From: Meiothermus cerbereus DSM 11376 | Lineage (GTDB): Bacteria > Deinococcota > Deinococci > Deinococcales > Thermaceae | Reading direction: 5' to 3' | Assembly (NCBI RefSeq): GCF_000620065.1 | Contig: NZ_JHVI01000014.1 | Coordinates: 1-64,000, forward strand | Length of the DNA stretch: 64,000 bases | Shown: piece by piece, positions 16,118 to 24,199 of the stretch | Layout: each line of letters begins with the position of its first letter | How positions within the stretch are numbered: the first letter of the stretch is position 1 | Program-made: the position numbers and the translations under genes | Notes under the pieces: model-generated | What the model was told of the DNA's origin: nothing | Databases searched by the model: none | The model's input: only the letters and a program-made list of their open reading frames with translations

Positions 16118-16633
16118 GTATCTCCGCATCAGATTTTTACCTCTACGGCCCCCAGTAGATCTGAGGCGTGCAAAAGGGCTTGCTTGAAGTGCGAGAGGCA
16201 AGCGCAATGACTCGATGGCCCTCAGCAGCTCATCTTCTTTGCTGCTCAACTCAATGTACCGAAAGTTCCTCACTGTAAAAGTCTATCGTGAGTGTACTTA
16301 GTATTGAATCTGTGCCGATTTGTACGAGAGACATGGACAAAATTCGGTTGAGCAAGGCGAGGGCTTCTGAACCCGGCAACCGATCAGTTTAGAGGAGCAT
16401 GGGTAATTTAGAGCGGTATTAAGAAAAAATGGCACAGTCCAACTTAGGAGAAAGGCTGTTCCGAGCTTATTTTTGCCACTGGGAGTAGCGTCAAAAATCG
16501 CGAAGGCCGCGATAAAGCGCCCTTTATCATTGAGCCGTTCGTAACTTGATTACTGTGTCCTACACAGCACAGTTACCTCCTGGATGGGTTGCTATGCAGT
16601 GAGCTCGAGCACTGGCATACCATCAAAATACCG
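16118..16633. other. Gene-poor left margin of the island
   Basis: About 515 bases without a convincing gene. Reading the minus strand from 16273 gives a short start-like peptide, MRNFRYIELSSKEDELLRAI, that soon becomes low-quality sequence. It could be the relic of a transposase N-terminus (IS630-like ORFs begin in a similar way), but this is a guess. No tRNA, clear terminator or inverted repeat end was seen. Composition is less GC-rich than the flanking FAD gene. Confidence 0.4.
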
Positions 16634-18310
16634 TTATTCGGCAGCCAAAAAACGGGCTAACCTTGCCTGCGACAAAACCCAGCGAGGGTCGGCCCGGGGT
16701 AGGCGTTCTATGGCCAGATGCCACAACTCTGGGTCGTTTTCCTGCAGGGCCATCTCGTAAATCTGTTCTGGGGTACCCAGGTCGCACAAGGCCTGCTTGA
16801 GCACGTTCCAGAGCTCCTCCCTCAGCTCCACCACCCCTGGGGCTTCGGAGCCGGGCAGAAGGGGAGCGCGGTACAGGGATAGGGCCCCAGCTAAATCCTT
16901 TTGCAAAAGCCGCTCTCGCGCGACCAGAAAATCGGCCCATACCACGGTAGCCAGACGATACGGGCGGGCCTGGAGGGGCAGCTTCCGCCGCAGACGCCGT
17001 ATCTCGGCGCGGGCCAGTTCCGGCCTGCCCAACTCGCCCCAGACCCACAAGGCCAGTCCTTCGGCGCTGAGGCCGTCTGGATTCACAACCAAACCCACCG
17101 TGATTTCCTGCTGTCTTGGGCTCAAACCAATCTTATCCGAACCAAGCCAGGCTGTAGGCTTGCCCAGGAAATGTAGTCGCAGTTGGCTTTGGGGGCGCAG
17201 TAGGGAGAAAACCTCTTCGAACACATGGGCAGGCCCGGCCAGGAAAGCACGACCCGAGGGACTCAGGTTTTCCAGCACCGGCCCTGCCTCTTGCAAAACC
17301 GACTTCGCTTTGCTTTCCAGACCCAGGCGCAGATAAGCCTGGGCCAGGTAGAGTGCGGCCATGGCCGAACGGGGGGCGCTGGGGCGCTCTTTGAGTCGGT
17401 TGAGCAGGTTGTAGAGGGGGGTCACCGCCTCCGAGGGTGCCACCAGGGCCAGGGGAAGCAGATACGCCAGCTCACCCCAGTCGCGAAAAATGTCCAGGGT
17501 TCCCTCGCTCAGGGCCTGGGCCTCCCGTCCGATCTGCAAGGCCTCTTCGATGCGCTTTAACTCTAGCAAAACCCGTACTTTTCGGGCCAGGATGGGTAGC
17601 CTTCTTGGCCGCACTGGGGCCAGCTGTTGATCCAGGCGGGTGTAGGCTTCTAGTGCCGCTTCGGGGTCTCCCAAGGCCAGCAAAAAATCCCCTTGGGCCA
17701 GCAGGGCATCGGGCTGGCGCAGATCCAGCGCGGGCATGGACAAAAGCCGCCCACCCAGGATCTGGGCGTGTCCCAGGGCCAGGCGCAAGGTGTTCAACAC
17801 CGCAGGGTGCGCCAGGCCCAGGTGCTCGGCTAGGCGCAGGCCCCACTGCGCCCAGGCCTCTGCTTGGGCGTAAGCCCCCTGGGAGATCTGGAGCAGGGCC
17901 AGCGCAGCAGCGGCCTGTACCGAACGCTGCAACTGCCCGGTCGCTTCAGCTAGACGCAGCGCCTCTTTGAGCCAGCCCTCGGCTTCCTGGGCGCTGCGCA
18001 GGGCCACCGCCGTACCCAGGGCATAGGCGGTGAGAAAGCTGGGGTGCTGTTGGTAGGCCTGCTGAGCGAGCTCCAGCGCCTCCCGCAGGCGGCCACGCTG
18101 CCAGTAAAGCTGGCTTTTAAGGGCTTGGAAATCCGGGTTTTGACAATCAGAAGCCAAGAGCCGGGCCAGCGCGGTCTCTTCGGCGAGCTCGAGGGCAAAC
18201 TCGAGGGCATAGCGTGCGTAAATTCCGTTGTTCGAGTGGCTAAGCTGTTGCAGACACCAGGACAGCCCTTCTTCTTGCCGCCCAGCAGCCCAGATGGACT
18301 CCAAATCCAT
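16634..18310 (-). CDS. TPR protein with C-terminal SARP-like DNA-binding domain (transcriptional regulator)
   Basis: A protein of 558 residues. The first 370 or so residues form a solenoid of TPR-like helices rich in Ala and Leu. From about residue 375 a winged-helix segment follows (LHFLGKPTAWLGSDKIGLSP, RQQEITVGLVVNPDGLSAEG, ELARAEIRRLRRKLP), as in SARP/BTAD activators, and then a bacterial transcriptional activation-like stretch. The order (sensor repeats first, DNA-binding domain last) is reversed relative to classical SARPs but matches the larger protein at 51412-54522. A TATCAT element lies six bases before the ATG, so it can be expressed leaderlessly, apart from the operon upstream of it. 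It is the last gene of the island and probably controls the peptide-modification operon. Confidence 0.75.
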   Translation of the reverse strand: MDLESIWAAGRQEEGLSWCLQQLSHSNNGIYARYALEFALELAEETALARLLASDCQNPDFQALKSQLYWQRGRLREALELAQQAYQQHPSFLTAYALGTAVALRSAQEAEGWLKEALRLAEATGQLQRSVQAAAALALLQISQGAYAQAEAWAQWGLRLAEHLGLAHPAVLNTLRLALGHAQILGGRLLSMPALDLRQPDALLAQGDFLLALGDPEAALEAYTRLDQQLAPVRPRRLPILARKVRVLLELKRIEEALQIGREAQALSEGTLDIFRDWGELAYLLPLALVAPSEAVTPLYNLLNRLKERPSAPRSAMAALYLAQAYLRLGLESKAKSVLQEAGPVLENLSPSGRAFLAGPAHVFEEVFSLLRPQSQLRLHFLGKPTAWLGSDKIGLSPRQQEITVGLVVNPDGLSAEGLALWVWGELGRPELARAEIRRLRRKLPLQARPYRLATVVWADFLVARERLLQKDLAGALSLYRAPLLPGSEAPGVVELREELWNVLKQALCDLGTPEQIYEMALQENDPELWHLAIERLPRADPRWVLSQARLARFLAAE

Positions 18311-18316
18311 GCGTTC

Positions 18317-18322
18317 ATGATA
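18317..18322 (-). promoter_or_regulatory. -10 element for leaderless expression of the SARP-like regulator
   Basis: TATCAT on the minus strand stands six bases before the ATG at 18310. It lies in the 32-base gap between the permease stop and the regulator start, so the regulator has a promoter separate from that of the ABC and dehydrogenase genes. Confidence 0.5.
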
Positions 18323-18342
18323 GTGCGCCCTTGCATGGTCTT

Positions 18343-19053
18343 CTACATAGGACGGGAAAGCCGCCAGGCGGCCAGCGCTAGCCCCAACCCACCCCAGGCC
18401 AGTAGGGTGAGCAGGGGAAACAGGGGCAGGCCGTCAGCCGCAATCGTTTGCCGGATCACGACAAACAGGCTCTGCAGCGGTAACCAGGGGAGTATGACCG
18501 TTGCCCAGTCGGGTAGCACCCCGCGCTGGGCGGCAGCCGAAAGAAGGAACATAGGAAGCAGGGTGGCGTTCACGAGGTAAGACGCCGCCACGGCGGTCTT
18601 TGCAAGGCTTCCCACCACCAACCCCCAACTTCCCAAGGCGATGAAGCCAGCCAGCAATCCCGGTAGCAGGCCAAATGTTCTTCCGGATGAAACGGGCAGA
18701 CCCAGTGCCACCCCACCCACCCCAAGCGTCAGCCCCACTGCGAGGACGCCCACAACCCCTGCCGCCAGCAACCGGGCCGAAATGTGGGTGATTAGGGGCA
18801 GGGGGGTGCTGCGAATGCGCTTGAGCACCCCCCCCTCCCGCGCCGCAGCCATCCCCATGGCCAGCCCAGCGTAACCCGCCATCGCCAGAGCCAGCCCAGC
18901 CACCAAGGCCGTGATGGCCAAGGGGTTCTCTTCCTGCCGGCTCCAGAAGAATAGTAGCAGCATGGGAAAGGCAAAGGTGAAGAAAACCGCCACCCGATCC
19001 CGCAGGTAAATGCGAATCTGCCAGGAGGTTTCTCTAGCCAGTGTGGTCAGCAT
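18343..19053 (-). CDS. ABC-2 type exporter permease
   Basis: A membrane protein of 236 residues with about six hydrophobic helices, in the style of ABC-2/DrrB permeases. A cytoplasmic N-terminus (RETSWQIRIYLRDR) precedes helix one, AVFFTFAFPMLLLFF; a loop EGGVLKRIRSTPLP sits between helices two and three; and the C-terminus is short. The start ATG at 19053 has GGAGG nine bases upstream; a GTG at 19062 lies inside that site and is less likely. The start is within the 3' end of the ATPase gene (20-base overlap), so the two subunits are co-translated. It should export the product of the precursor and dehydrogenase genes upstream or give immunity against it. Confidence 0.82.
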   Translation of the reverse strand: MLTTLARETSWQIRIYLRDRVAVFFTFAFPMLLLFFWSRQEENPLAITALVAGLALAMAGYAGLAMGMAAAREGGVLKRIRSTPLPLITHISARLLAAGVVGVLAVGLTLGVGGVALGLPVSSGRTFGLLPGLLAGFIALGSWGLVVGSLAKTAVAASYLVNATLLPMFLLSAAAQRGVLPDWATVILPWLPLQSLFVVIRQTIAADGLPLFPLLTLLAWGGLGLALAAWRLSRPM

Positions 19054-19945
19054 GCGAAACACCTCCTCGGAGCAGGGCCAGGTAAGCCTCCTCCAGGCTG
19101 GGGCTGCGCACCTGCAGCTCCGCCAGACTGAGACCGCTCTTTTTCAATGCCAGTAGATCTTCCTCTGGTTGCAGGCTGTGTAGGGTGAGCCTTTCGCCCT
19201 CGTTAACAACCCTCGAGGCCAGGTCGGGAGGGAGCGGGGCCTCGGCGTTTCGAAAGCTGATGCGGTGGGGCAGTCCCGAGCGAGCAATCATGGCCTGGGA
19301 CGGCCCATCGAACAAAAGCTTACCGTCTTTGAGGAGCAGCACCCGCTGACCCAGTCGCTCGGCTTCCTCCAGCGAGTGGGTCGTGAGCAAAAAGGCCATT
19401 CCGCCTTGGGCCAGGCCCTCCAGCAGCCCCCAGATGCGCTGGCGGGCTTCTGGGTCGAGACCGGCGGTGGGCTCGTCCAAAAAAACCAGCCGGGGTCGTC
19501 CAAGCAAGGCCAGCGCCAGTTCCAAGCGTCTTCGCTCGCCGCCACTCAGGTGATGCACCCTGCGGTTTTGCTTTTCGGCAAGCCCCAAGTGCTCCAGTAG
19601 CAGCGTAGGAGCGGTGGGGTTTGAATAGTAGCCCTGGAAGAGCTCCAGGGTCTCCCGCACGGAGAGCTCGAGGTAGAGGCCTGGCTTTTCCTGGAAGACA
19701 AAGCCCATCATTTGCCGCTCCCAGGGCGATAGCCTCGTAGACTCCACCCCAAAGACTCGAGCCTGCCCCGAGCTAGGACGCAGAAAGCCCCCCATAATCT
19801 CCAGGGTCGTGGTCTTGCCCGAGCCGTTGGGCCCCAAAAGCACCACGCGCTCACCGGGTGCCAGGCAGAAAGATATGCCGCGCAGAGCATGAACAGCGCC
19901 ATAGCGCTTCTCCAACGAGACAACTTCGACCACGGGAGCACCCAT
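19034..19945 (-). CDS. ABC exporter ATP-binding protein (CcmA/DrrA type)
   Basis: An ATPase of 303 residues. Walker A is LLGPNGSGKTTTLEIMGG, the Q-loop region is VFQEKPGLYL, the signature is HHLSGGERRRLELALAL, Walker B is LVFLDEPTAGLDPEA and the switch histidine is in LTTHSLEEAE. A C-terminal extension of about 80 residues is typical of multidrug and bacteriocin exporter ATPases. The ATG at 19945 comes one base after the dehydrogenase stop, with AAGGTGAGGT as ribosome binding site; an in-frame start nine codons earlier is less likely. The single-base spacing on one side and the overlap with the permease on the other show a tight operon. Confidence 0.88.
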   Translation of the reverse strand: MGAPVVEVVSLEKRYGAVHALRGISFCLAPGERVVLLGPNGSGKTTTLEIMGGFLRPSSGQARVFGVESTRLSPWERQMMGFVFQEKPGLYLELSVRETLELFQGYYSNPTAPTLLLEHLGLAEKQNRRVHHLSGGERRRLELALALLGRPRLVFLDEPTAGLDPEARQRIWGLLEGLAQGGMAFLLTTHSLEEAERLGQRVLLLKDGKLLFDGPSQAMIARSGLPHRISFRNAEAPLPPDLASRVVNEGERLTLHSLQPEEDLLALKKSGLSLAELQVRSPSLEEAYLALLRGGVSHADHTG

Positions 19946-19946
19946 T

Positions 19947-21161
19947 TCAGACCTCACCTTCATACGGAGCAAACTCCGGTCTCGCCTCTGAATGTCGAAT
20001 ACCGATCACAAACATCGTCATGACACCTTGCTGAGCACCGTCAATGCCCAAGTCATGTTCGATATCGGAAGCATTCACTGCTGCTGTAAAGAACCCACCA
20101 AGCTTGAAGTAAGTGCTTAGCAAATAAAGCGTTTGTCCTAGGTGGCCAATGTCCATCGCCAGCACTAGGTAGGTTCGCTCGTTCCTCCTGTACTTCCAAT
20201 GGTTTCGGTAGAAGCGCGTGGAAAGAATAATTGCCGCTGCGCAGCTTCGCACATAGGGCTGACCCGCGGCATATTTAAGAGCCTTTTTGGAGGCCTCGGC
20301 TTCCGTTAAGTCCTTGAGCTTGTCTAAACGATGTCTGGCCGAGTTGTAGTGGTATAGACCTGGTTGTAAACCATCAACCTTGCGCACTAGTAAATATGCC
20401 TCTGTGGGGTGCAGCCCCCCACCCGACGGACTAGTTTTGTGAACGGCTGTATAAACTGATTGTGCAATGCCTTGCGGAGCAAAAGCATAGTAAAGAATAG
20501 AGGATAACCTGTCCAAGGGTAAGCAAGCTTCGTGGTCAAAATGGCGAGTTGAGCAACGTGACGTGAGTGTTTGCAAAAACTCACCAGCCCCATCCATGCA
20601 TGGTGGAGGAAGCGGGAGACTGGTCAAAACATTAGGATGGCTCCAGAATGGATCCGGCGGGGGTGCAAACTTTTGCCAAGCATCAATGTTCCCTGCCAAT
20701 TGCCGCACCGCAAAAAGATATGGATCTTCCTTTTCGCCCGCGTCAGCAAATAGCGCAACACCTTTCCATTTGGCAAGAAAGTGAAAAATAGCGCTACGGC
20801 AATGCCACAAATCTCGATCAAGGGTCTCTTCCCTCTGACAGTAGGCACGAGCCCAGCCATCCTGTATATCGGTAAGTAGTAGTCCCGCCTTGGCCCAGCG
20901 GGTAAACCTTTCCTCACTTGGTTCGTCCAAACTGGATACTTCAGTCCAGGAGTAGGTAGATATACAAAAAAGCTCATTGAATTCGTCTATCGAGAGCAAT
21001 GTTTCAGCCTCGGCTATAGCCGAGGCTGCAATAACTTTGCGCTCAAGTTTCATTTCGATTTTTCCAGATAATAGGCCACTCAAGTCTGGAATCAAGCCTT
21101 CTCCGGTGAAATAAGCCACGTACTTTGAGCGCTTGACTTTCATACAAGCAAAGTCTGTCAT
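19947..21161 (-). CDS. SagB-like / peptide-maturation FMN dehydrogenase
   Basis: A protein of about 404 residues in the nitroreductase superfamily. The last 200 residues carry SagB/ThcOx-type signatures: SRCSTRHFDHEACLPL, then SPSGGGLHPTEAYLLVR (flavin-binding and active-site strand), MDIGHLGQTLYLLSTYF and LGIDGAQQGVMTMFVIG. The first 190 residues are a poorly conserved domain with FDHEA-independent helices, perhaps for leader binding. It resembles the family known as putative peptide maturation dehydrogenases (TIGR04511 from memory). Such enzymes oxidise azolines or amino acid side chains in RiPPs. Start choices are ATG 21161, ATG 21143 or TTG 21179. The gene is visibly less GC-rich than the FAD and HD genes around the island. 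It follows the putative precursor directly. Confidence 0.78.
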   Translation of the reverse strand: MTDFACMKVKRSKYVAYFTGEGLIPDLSGLLSGKIEMKLERKVIAASAIAEAETLLSIDEFNELFCISTYSWTEVSSLDEPSEERFTRWAKAGLLLTDIQDGWARAYCQREETLDRDLWHCRSAIFHFLAKWKGVALFADAGEKEDPYLFAVRQLAGNIDAWQKFAPPPDPFWSHPNVLTSLPLPPPCMDGAGEFLQTLTSRCSTRHFDHEACLPLDRLSSILYYAFAPQGIAQSVYTAVHKTSPSGGGLHPTEAYLLVRKVDGLQPGLYHYNSARHRLDKLKDLTEAEASKKALKYAAGQPYVRSCAAAIILSTRFYRNHWKYRRNERTYLVLAMDIGHLGQTLYLLSTYFKLGGFFTAAVNASDIEHDLGIDGAQQGVMTMFVIGIRHSEARPEFAPYEGEV

Positions 21162-21179
21162 CCTTTGCACTGGCGACAA

Positions 21180-21515
21180 TTAGTTTAGCTTCATTTGCTC
21201 ACTGGTTTTATGCGGGGCCAGAAAAACAAACACCCAAGCTGCCCAGCTACTCCAGCTACCCCATCCATCAAACTTCACAATATCGATTGTGTGCTCACTC
21301 GCAAAGTCGTAACTCTGCAATGCATTGCGCACCTCCTCCTTTGAGGGAAGGATGATTTGTTCAGTATTTTTTAGAGTGTTGTCACCAAGGGCAGCTAAGT
21401 AGGCAAGCATGATTTTAGGATTTTGCTGGACATCTTGTCTGAAATGATCGTCTTCGGCCAGAAGTACCAGCAAATCGCGAACATTCTGCACCCTCTGCAT
21501 ATTTGCGTTCAACAT
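21180..21515 (-). CDS. Putative RiPP precursor peptide with WxxWxxWxxW core
   Basis: A small protein of 111 residues that I cannot assign to a named family. Residues 10-45 form a helical leader-like segment with NVRDLLVLLAEDDHFRQDV and NPKIMLAYL, which recalls NHLP and Nif11-type RiPP leaders. After a linker the C-terminus turns strongly aromatic: FDGWGSWSSWAAWVFVFLAP places tryptophans at 85, 88, 91 and 94, exactly three apart. No cysteine occurs in that part. The start ATG at 21515 has GGAGGTGG 7 to 14 bases upstream; an in-frame ATG at 21560 lacks such a site. It is first in an operon with a SagB-like dehydrogenase and an ABC exporter, which suggests that it is their substrate. Confidence 0.6.
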   Translation of the reverse strand: MLNANMQRVQNVRDLLVLLAEDDHFRQDVQQNPKIMLAYLAALGDNTLKNTEQIILPSKEEVRNALQSYDFASEHTIDIVKFDGWGSWSSWAAWVFVFLAPHKTSEQMKLN

Positions 21516-21862
21516 GCCCAACCACCTCCAACCTGAAGTATGGAGCGCGAGGCGTAGCATCTAGGTAGCTTTTTGGGAAGACTGTCACTATGCCATGCAG
21601 CAAGCCTCATTATCTTCACAAGTTCTCTAACTCCACATGGTTACGAGCTTTTTTTAGAAAGGCTGTCTCCACCAGCCAGATATGTGTGAAGCGTTAAACA
21701 AAACAAAATGGCGGGAACCACCTCGGAGAGAGTAGGCTTCCTGCAATACAACCAACCTCCGTCACAAGAGTGGTACTGGTGCTCGCGGCGTTAGTCTCCC
21801 ATAGAATAGCAGCGTTCATGGGACTATCTCCAGGTGGATGGTGTTCCACAACGGCTATATTG
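21516..21862. other. Right margin of the island, promoter region of the precursor operon
   Basis: About 345 bases without a convincing gene. The minus-strand promoter of the precursor operon should lie here, but no strong -35/-10 pair stood out. A run of seven T at 21648-21654 on the plus strand follows no clear hairpin. The segment is less GC-rich than the resident genes and runs up to the abrupt start of the duplicated FAD gene end at 21863. Confidence 0.4.
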
Positions 21863-22036
21863 GGGGCCCTATCGGGCTTTGGCGTGATGGCCGCCTGCGC
21901 GGCTGGCGAGCTGCTGGCCGCCCATGTAACCGGCGCGGCCCTGCCCGGCTACGCTCCGGCTTTCCTGCTGTCGCGCTACCAAGACCCGGTATATCAACAA
22001 CAATTGCGCGACTGGGGCGATACCCAGCAGCTTTAG
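21863..22036 (+). pseudogene. Duplicated 3' end of the FAD oxidoreductase gene
   Basis: This piece repeats the last 58 or so codons of the gene at 14741-16117, 162 bases being identical (21863-22024). It ends in TAG at 22034-22036 and encodes GDTQQL instead of GDTSQL at the end. It has no promoter or start of its own. The stop overlaps the convergent HD-domain gene by four bases. That suggests this copy, not the one at 16105, is the original chromosomal 3' end, and that the island entered between the two copies. Confidence 0.85.
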
Positions 22037-22683
22037 AATTGCTCAGCGTCGAAGCTGGCCAGGAGTCGCTCGAGCTCGGCGCCAATGACCCCAGGGCCGC
22101 GCGCGCTCGAGAACTCCCTGGCCAGCTCACGGTAGTACCACAAGGTCAGGCGGCGTTTTTCCTCAAGGCTATCTGCCTCGCTGACGAAGCGCTGCCACAA
22201 CGCCTCACCATGGATACGGTAGTCGGCCACGATGGCCCGTAGGTTGTGCAGCTTATCGGCTGCCGAGACCCGTCGGGCAGGGGGCGGAGCCTCTCTGAGG
22301 CGGCTTAGGTAGGCCCGCTTGCGTTCCAGATAGGGCGGCTTGGGATCCGTCTCGGCGTCGCTGCACTCCTGTACGATGTGCGCCACCGCATCGCCAAAGC
22401 GCTCCCGGATGTACTCGAGCACCCGTGTGCCTGCCTCAGCCTGGGTAAGGTCTGGGTCTCCCAGCACCTCACGCACGCTCTGCAGCACCTTTCCGGCGTC
22501 CTCTACTGCGTCATGAAGCAGTGCAGCAATGGCCTCGTCCTCGCTGCCCCCATGCTCCATCACAATGGCGCTCACCGCCAGCAGGTGAGAAAGGTAGGGA
22601 ATCTCAGTGCCCTTGCGGTACTGCTTCTTGTGAAGCTTGTAAGCCAGCTGCAATGCCTCTGCGTAGCGGTTTGTGAGCTCCAT
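22033..22683 (-). CDS. HD-domain phosphohydrolase (RelA/SpoT hydrolase-like)
   Basis: A metal-dependent phosphohydrolase of 216 residues in the short SpoT/MESH1-like class. Metal ligands can be traced in SHLLAVSAIVMEHG (His near residue 33), ALLHDAVEDA (the HD pair near residues 57-58) and SAADKLHNLRAIVADYR (Asp near residue 142). No synthetase or regulatory domain is attached. Small alarmone hydrolases of this type remove the 3'-pyrophosphate of (p)ppGpp, but other nucleotide substrates are possible. It ends on the duplicated FAD fragment and starts 27 bases before the end of the aldehyde dehydrogenase gene, so it may be the last gene of the putrescine operon transcript. Confidence 0.8.
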   Translation of the reverse strand: MELTNRYAEALQLAYKLHKKQYRKGTEIPYLSHLLAVSAIVMEHGGSEDEAIAALLHDAVEDAGKVLQSVREVLGDPDLTQAEAGTRVLEYIRERFGDAVAHIVQECSDAETDPKPPYLERKRAYLSRLREAPPPARRVSAADKLHNLRAIVADYRIHGEALWQRFVSEADSLEEKRRLTLWYYRELAREFSSARGPGVIGAELERLLASFDAEQF

Positions 22684-22710
22684 AGTTCTTTGGTTTAGCC
22701 GTTGGAAGCT

Positions 22711-24153
22711 TCAGTGTTTGACCATAATGTGCCGGGCCACGGTGTAGTCTTCCAGGGCATAGATGCTCATGTCCTTGCCATAGCCCGACTGCTTTAAGCC
22801 TCCGTGGGGCATCTCGTTGACCAGCATAAAGTGGGTGTTGATCCAGGTGCAGCCGTACTGCAGGCGGCTGGCAATCCGCATGGCCTTGCCCACATCCTGC
22901 GTCCAGACCGAGCTGGCCAGGCCGTAGTCGGAGTCGTTGGCCCAGGCGATGGCCTCCTCGGGGTCGGAGAAACGGGTCACCGAGACCACCGGGCCAAACA
23001 CCTCGCGCCGCACAATCTCGTCGGACTGCAAGGCCCCCGCCACCACCGTGGGCTCGTAGAAGAAGCCCCGGCCCTCCACGGGGTGTCCGCCTGCGGTGAT
23101 CTCGATGTGCTTTTGCATCTTGGCCCGCTCCACGAAGCTGGCCACCCGCGCCCGTTGCCGCTCGGTAATCAGGGGGCCCATCTCCACCCCTTCGTCGGTC
23201 TGGGCGCCCACTCTGATGGACTTAACCGCGTCCGATAGCTCGGCCACGAACTTGTCGTAGATTTTCTTGCCGGCGTACACCCGGCAGGCCGCGGTGCAGT
23301 CCTGGCCGGCGTTGTAGTAGCCGAAAATTTTGATGCCCTGCACGGCGGCCTCGAGGTCGGCGTCGTCCATCACGATCACCGGGGCCTTGCCCCCGAGCTC
23401 GAGGTGGGTGCGCTTGAGGCTTCCTGCGGCCGCCTCGAGCACCCGCTTGCCGGTAGCCACGTCGCCCGTGAGCGAGATCATCCGCACCCCAGGCTGGTGG
23501 ATGAGCGAGGAACCCACCGTTTCGCCCACCCCGGTAACTACGTTGACCACCCCAGGGGGGAAGATTTCGGCCAGAAACTCCGCCAGCTTGAGGGTGGTCA
23601 GGGGGGTCTGCTCGCTGGGCTTGAGCACCACGGTGTTGCCCGCTGCCAGGGCCGGGGCCAGCTTCCAGGCCGCCATCATCAGGGGGTAGTTCCAGGGCGT
23701 AATGCTCGCCACCACCCCCACCGGATCCCGGCGGATCATGCTGGTATGTCCGGCCAGGTACTCGCCCGCCAAAGCCCCGGTCATCGAGCGCACCGCCCCC
23801 GCAAAAAAGCGGAAGCAGTCCGAAATGGCCGGTATTTCGTCGTTCAGCACGGCCAGGTAGGGTTTGCCGCAGTTGAGCGATTCCAGCCGGGCCAGCTCCT
23901 CGGCGTGCGCGTCGATTGTATCGGCCAGCTTTAAGAGCATCAGCGAACGGTCTTTGGGGGTGGTTTGCGACCAGTCCTCAAAGGCTTGTTCCGCTGCCGC
24001 AACCGCCTGTTTGACCTGCTCCACCGAGGCCTCCGGCAGCTTCAAGAGCACCTCGCCGGTGGCCGGGTTGAGAATGTCCAGTGGAGTGCTCTCCCCGGCC
24101 ACAAACTCGCCGCCTATTAGCATCTTGTCCTGTGTTATGCGTGTTTTTACCAT
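22711..24153 (-). CDS. patD: 4-aminobutyraldehyde dehydrogenase
   Basis: An NAD(P)-dependent aldehyde dehydrogenase of 480 residues. Signatures are the Rossmann-side [29 protein letters not shown], the general-base glutamate in [13 protein letters not shown] (about residue 257) and the catalytic cysteine in [15 protein letters not shown] (about residue 291). The sequence style matches E. coli PatD/YdcW, which oxidises 4-aminobutyraldehyde to GABA. GAGGAAG lies about eight bases before the ATG. It is the fifth gene after a binding protein, ATPase and two permeases in the same order as E. coli ydcSTUV-patD, strongly supporting the assignment. A betaine-aldehyde or other amino-aldehyde substrate is the main alternative. 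Confidence 0.88.
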   Translation of the reverse strand: MVKTRITQDKMLIGGEFVAGESTPLDILNPATGEVLLKLPEASVEQVKQAVAAAEQAFEDWSQTTPKDRSLMLLKLADTIDAHAEELARLESLNCGKPYLAVLNDEIPAISDCFRFFAGAVRSMTGALAGEYLAGHTSMIRRDPVGVVASITPWNYPLMMAAWKLAPALAAGNTVVLKPSEQTPLTTLKLAEFLAEIFPPGVVNVVTGVGETVGSSLIHQPGVRMISLTGDVATGKRVLEAAAGSLKRTHLELGGKAPVIVMDDADLEAAVQGIKIFGYYNAGQDCTAACRVYAGKKIYDKFVAELSDAVKSIRVGAQTDEGVEMGPLITERQRARVASFVERAKMQKHIEITAGGHPVEGRGFFYEPTVVAGALQSDEIVRREVFGPVVSVTRFSDPEEAIAWANDSDYGLASSVWTQDVGKAMRIASRLQYGCTWINTHFMLVNEMPHGGLKQSGYGKDMSIYALEDYTVARHIMVKH

Positions 24154-24199
24154 ATCTGCTTCCTCACTTCCGCTTTTGGGCCTTGCTGGCCCTACAGCT

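Noticed and set aside
16118-21862. Island as a complete transposon or prophage
   Set aside because: There is no transposase, integrase or phage gene and no terminal inverted repeats; only the duplicated gene end marks the borders.
21770-22036. 88-codon plus-strand ORF containing the duplicated FAD gene end
   Set aside because: The first 31 codons are unrelated sequence joined by chance to the duplicated fragment; there is no ribosome binding site and no flavin-binding domain.
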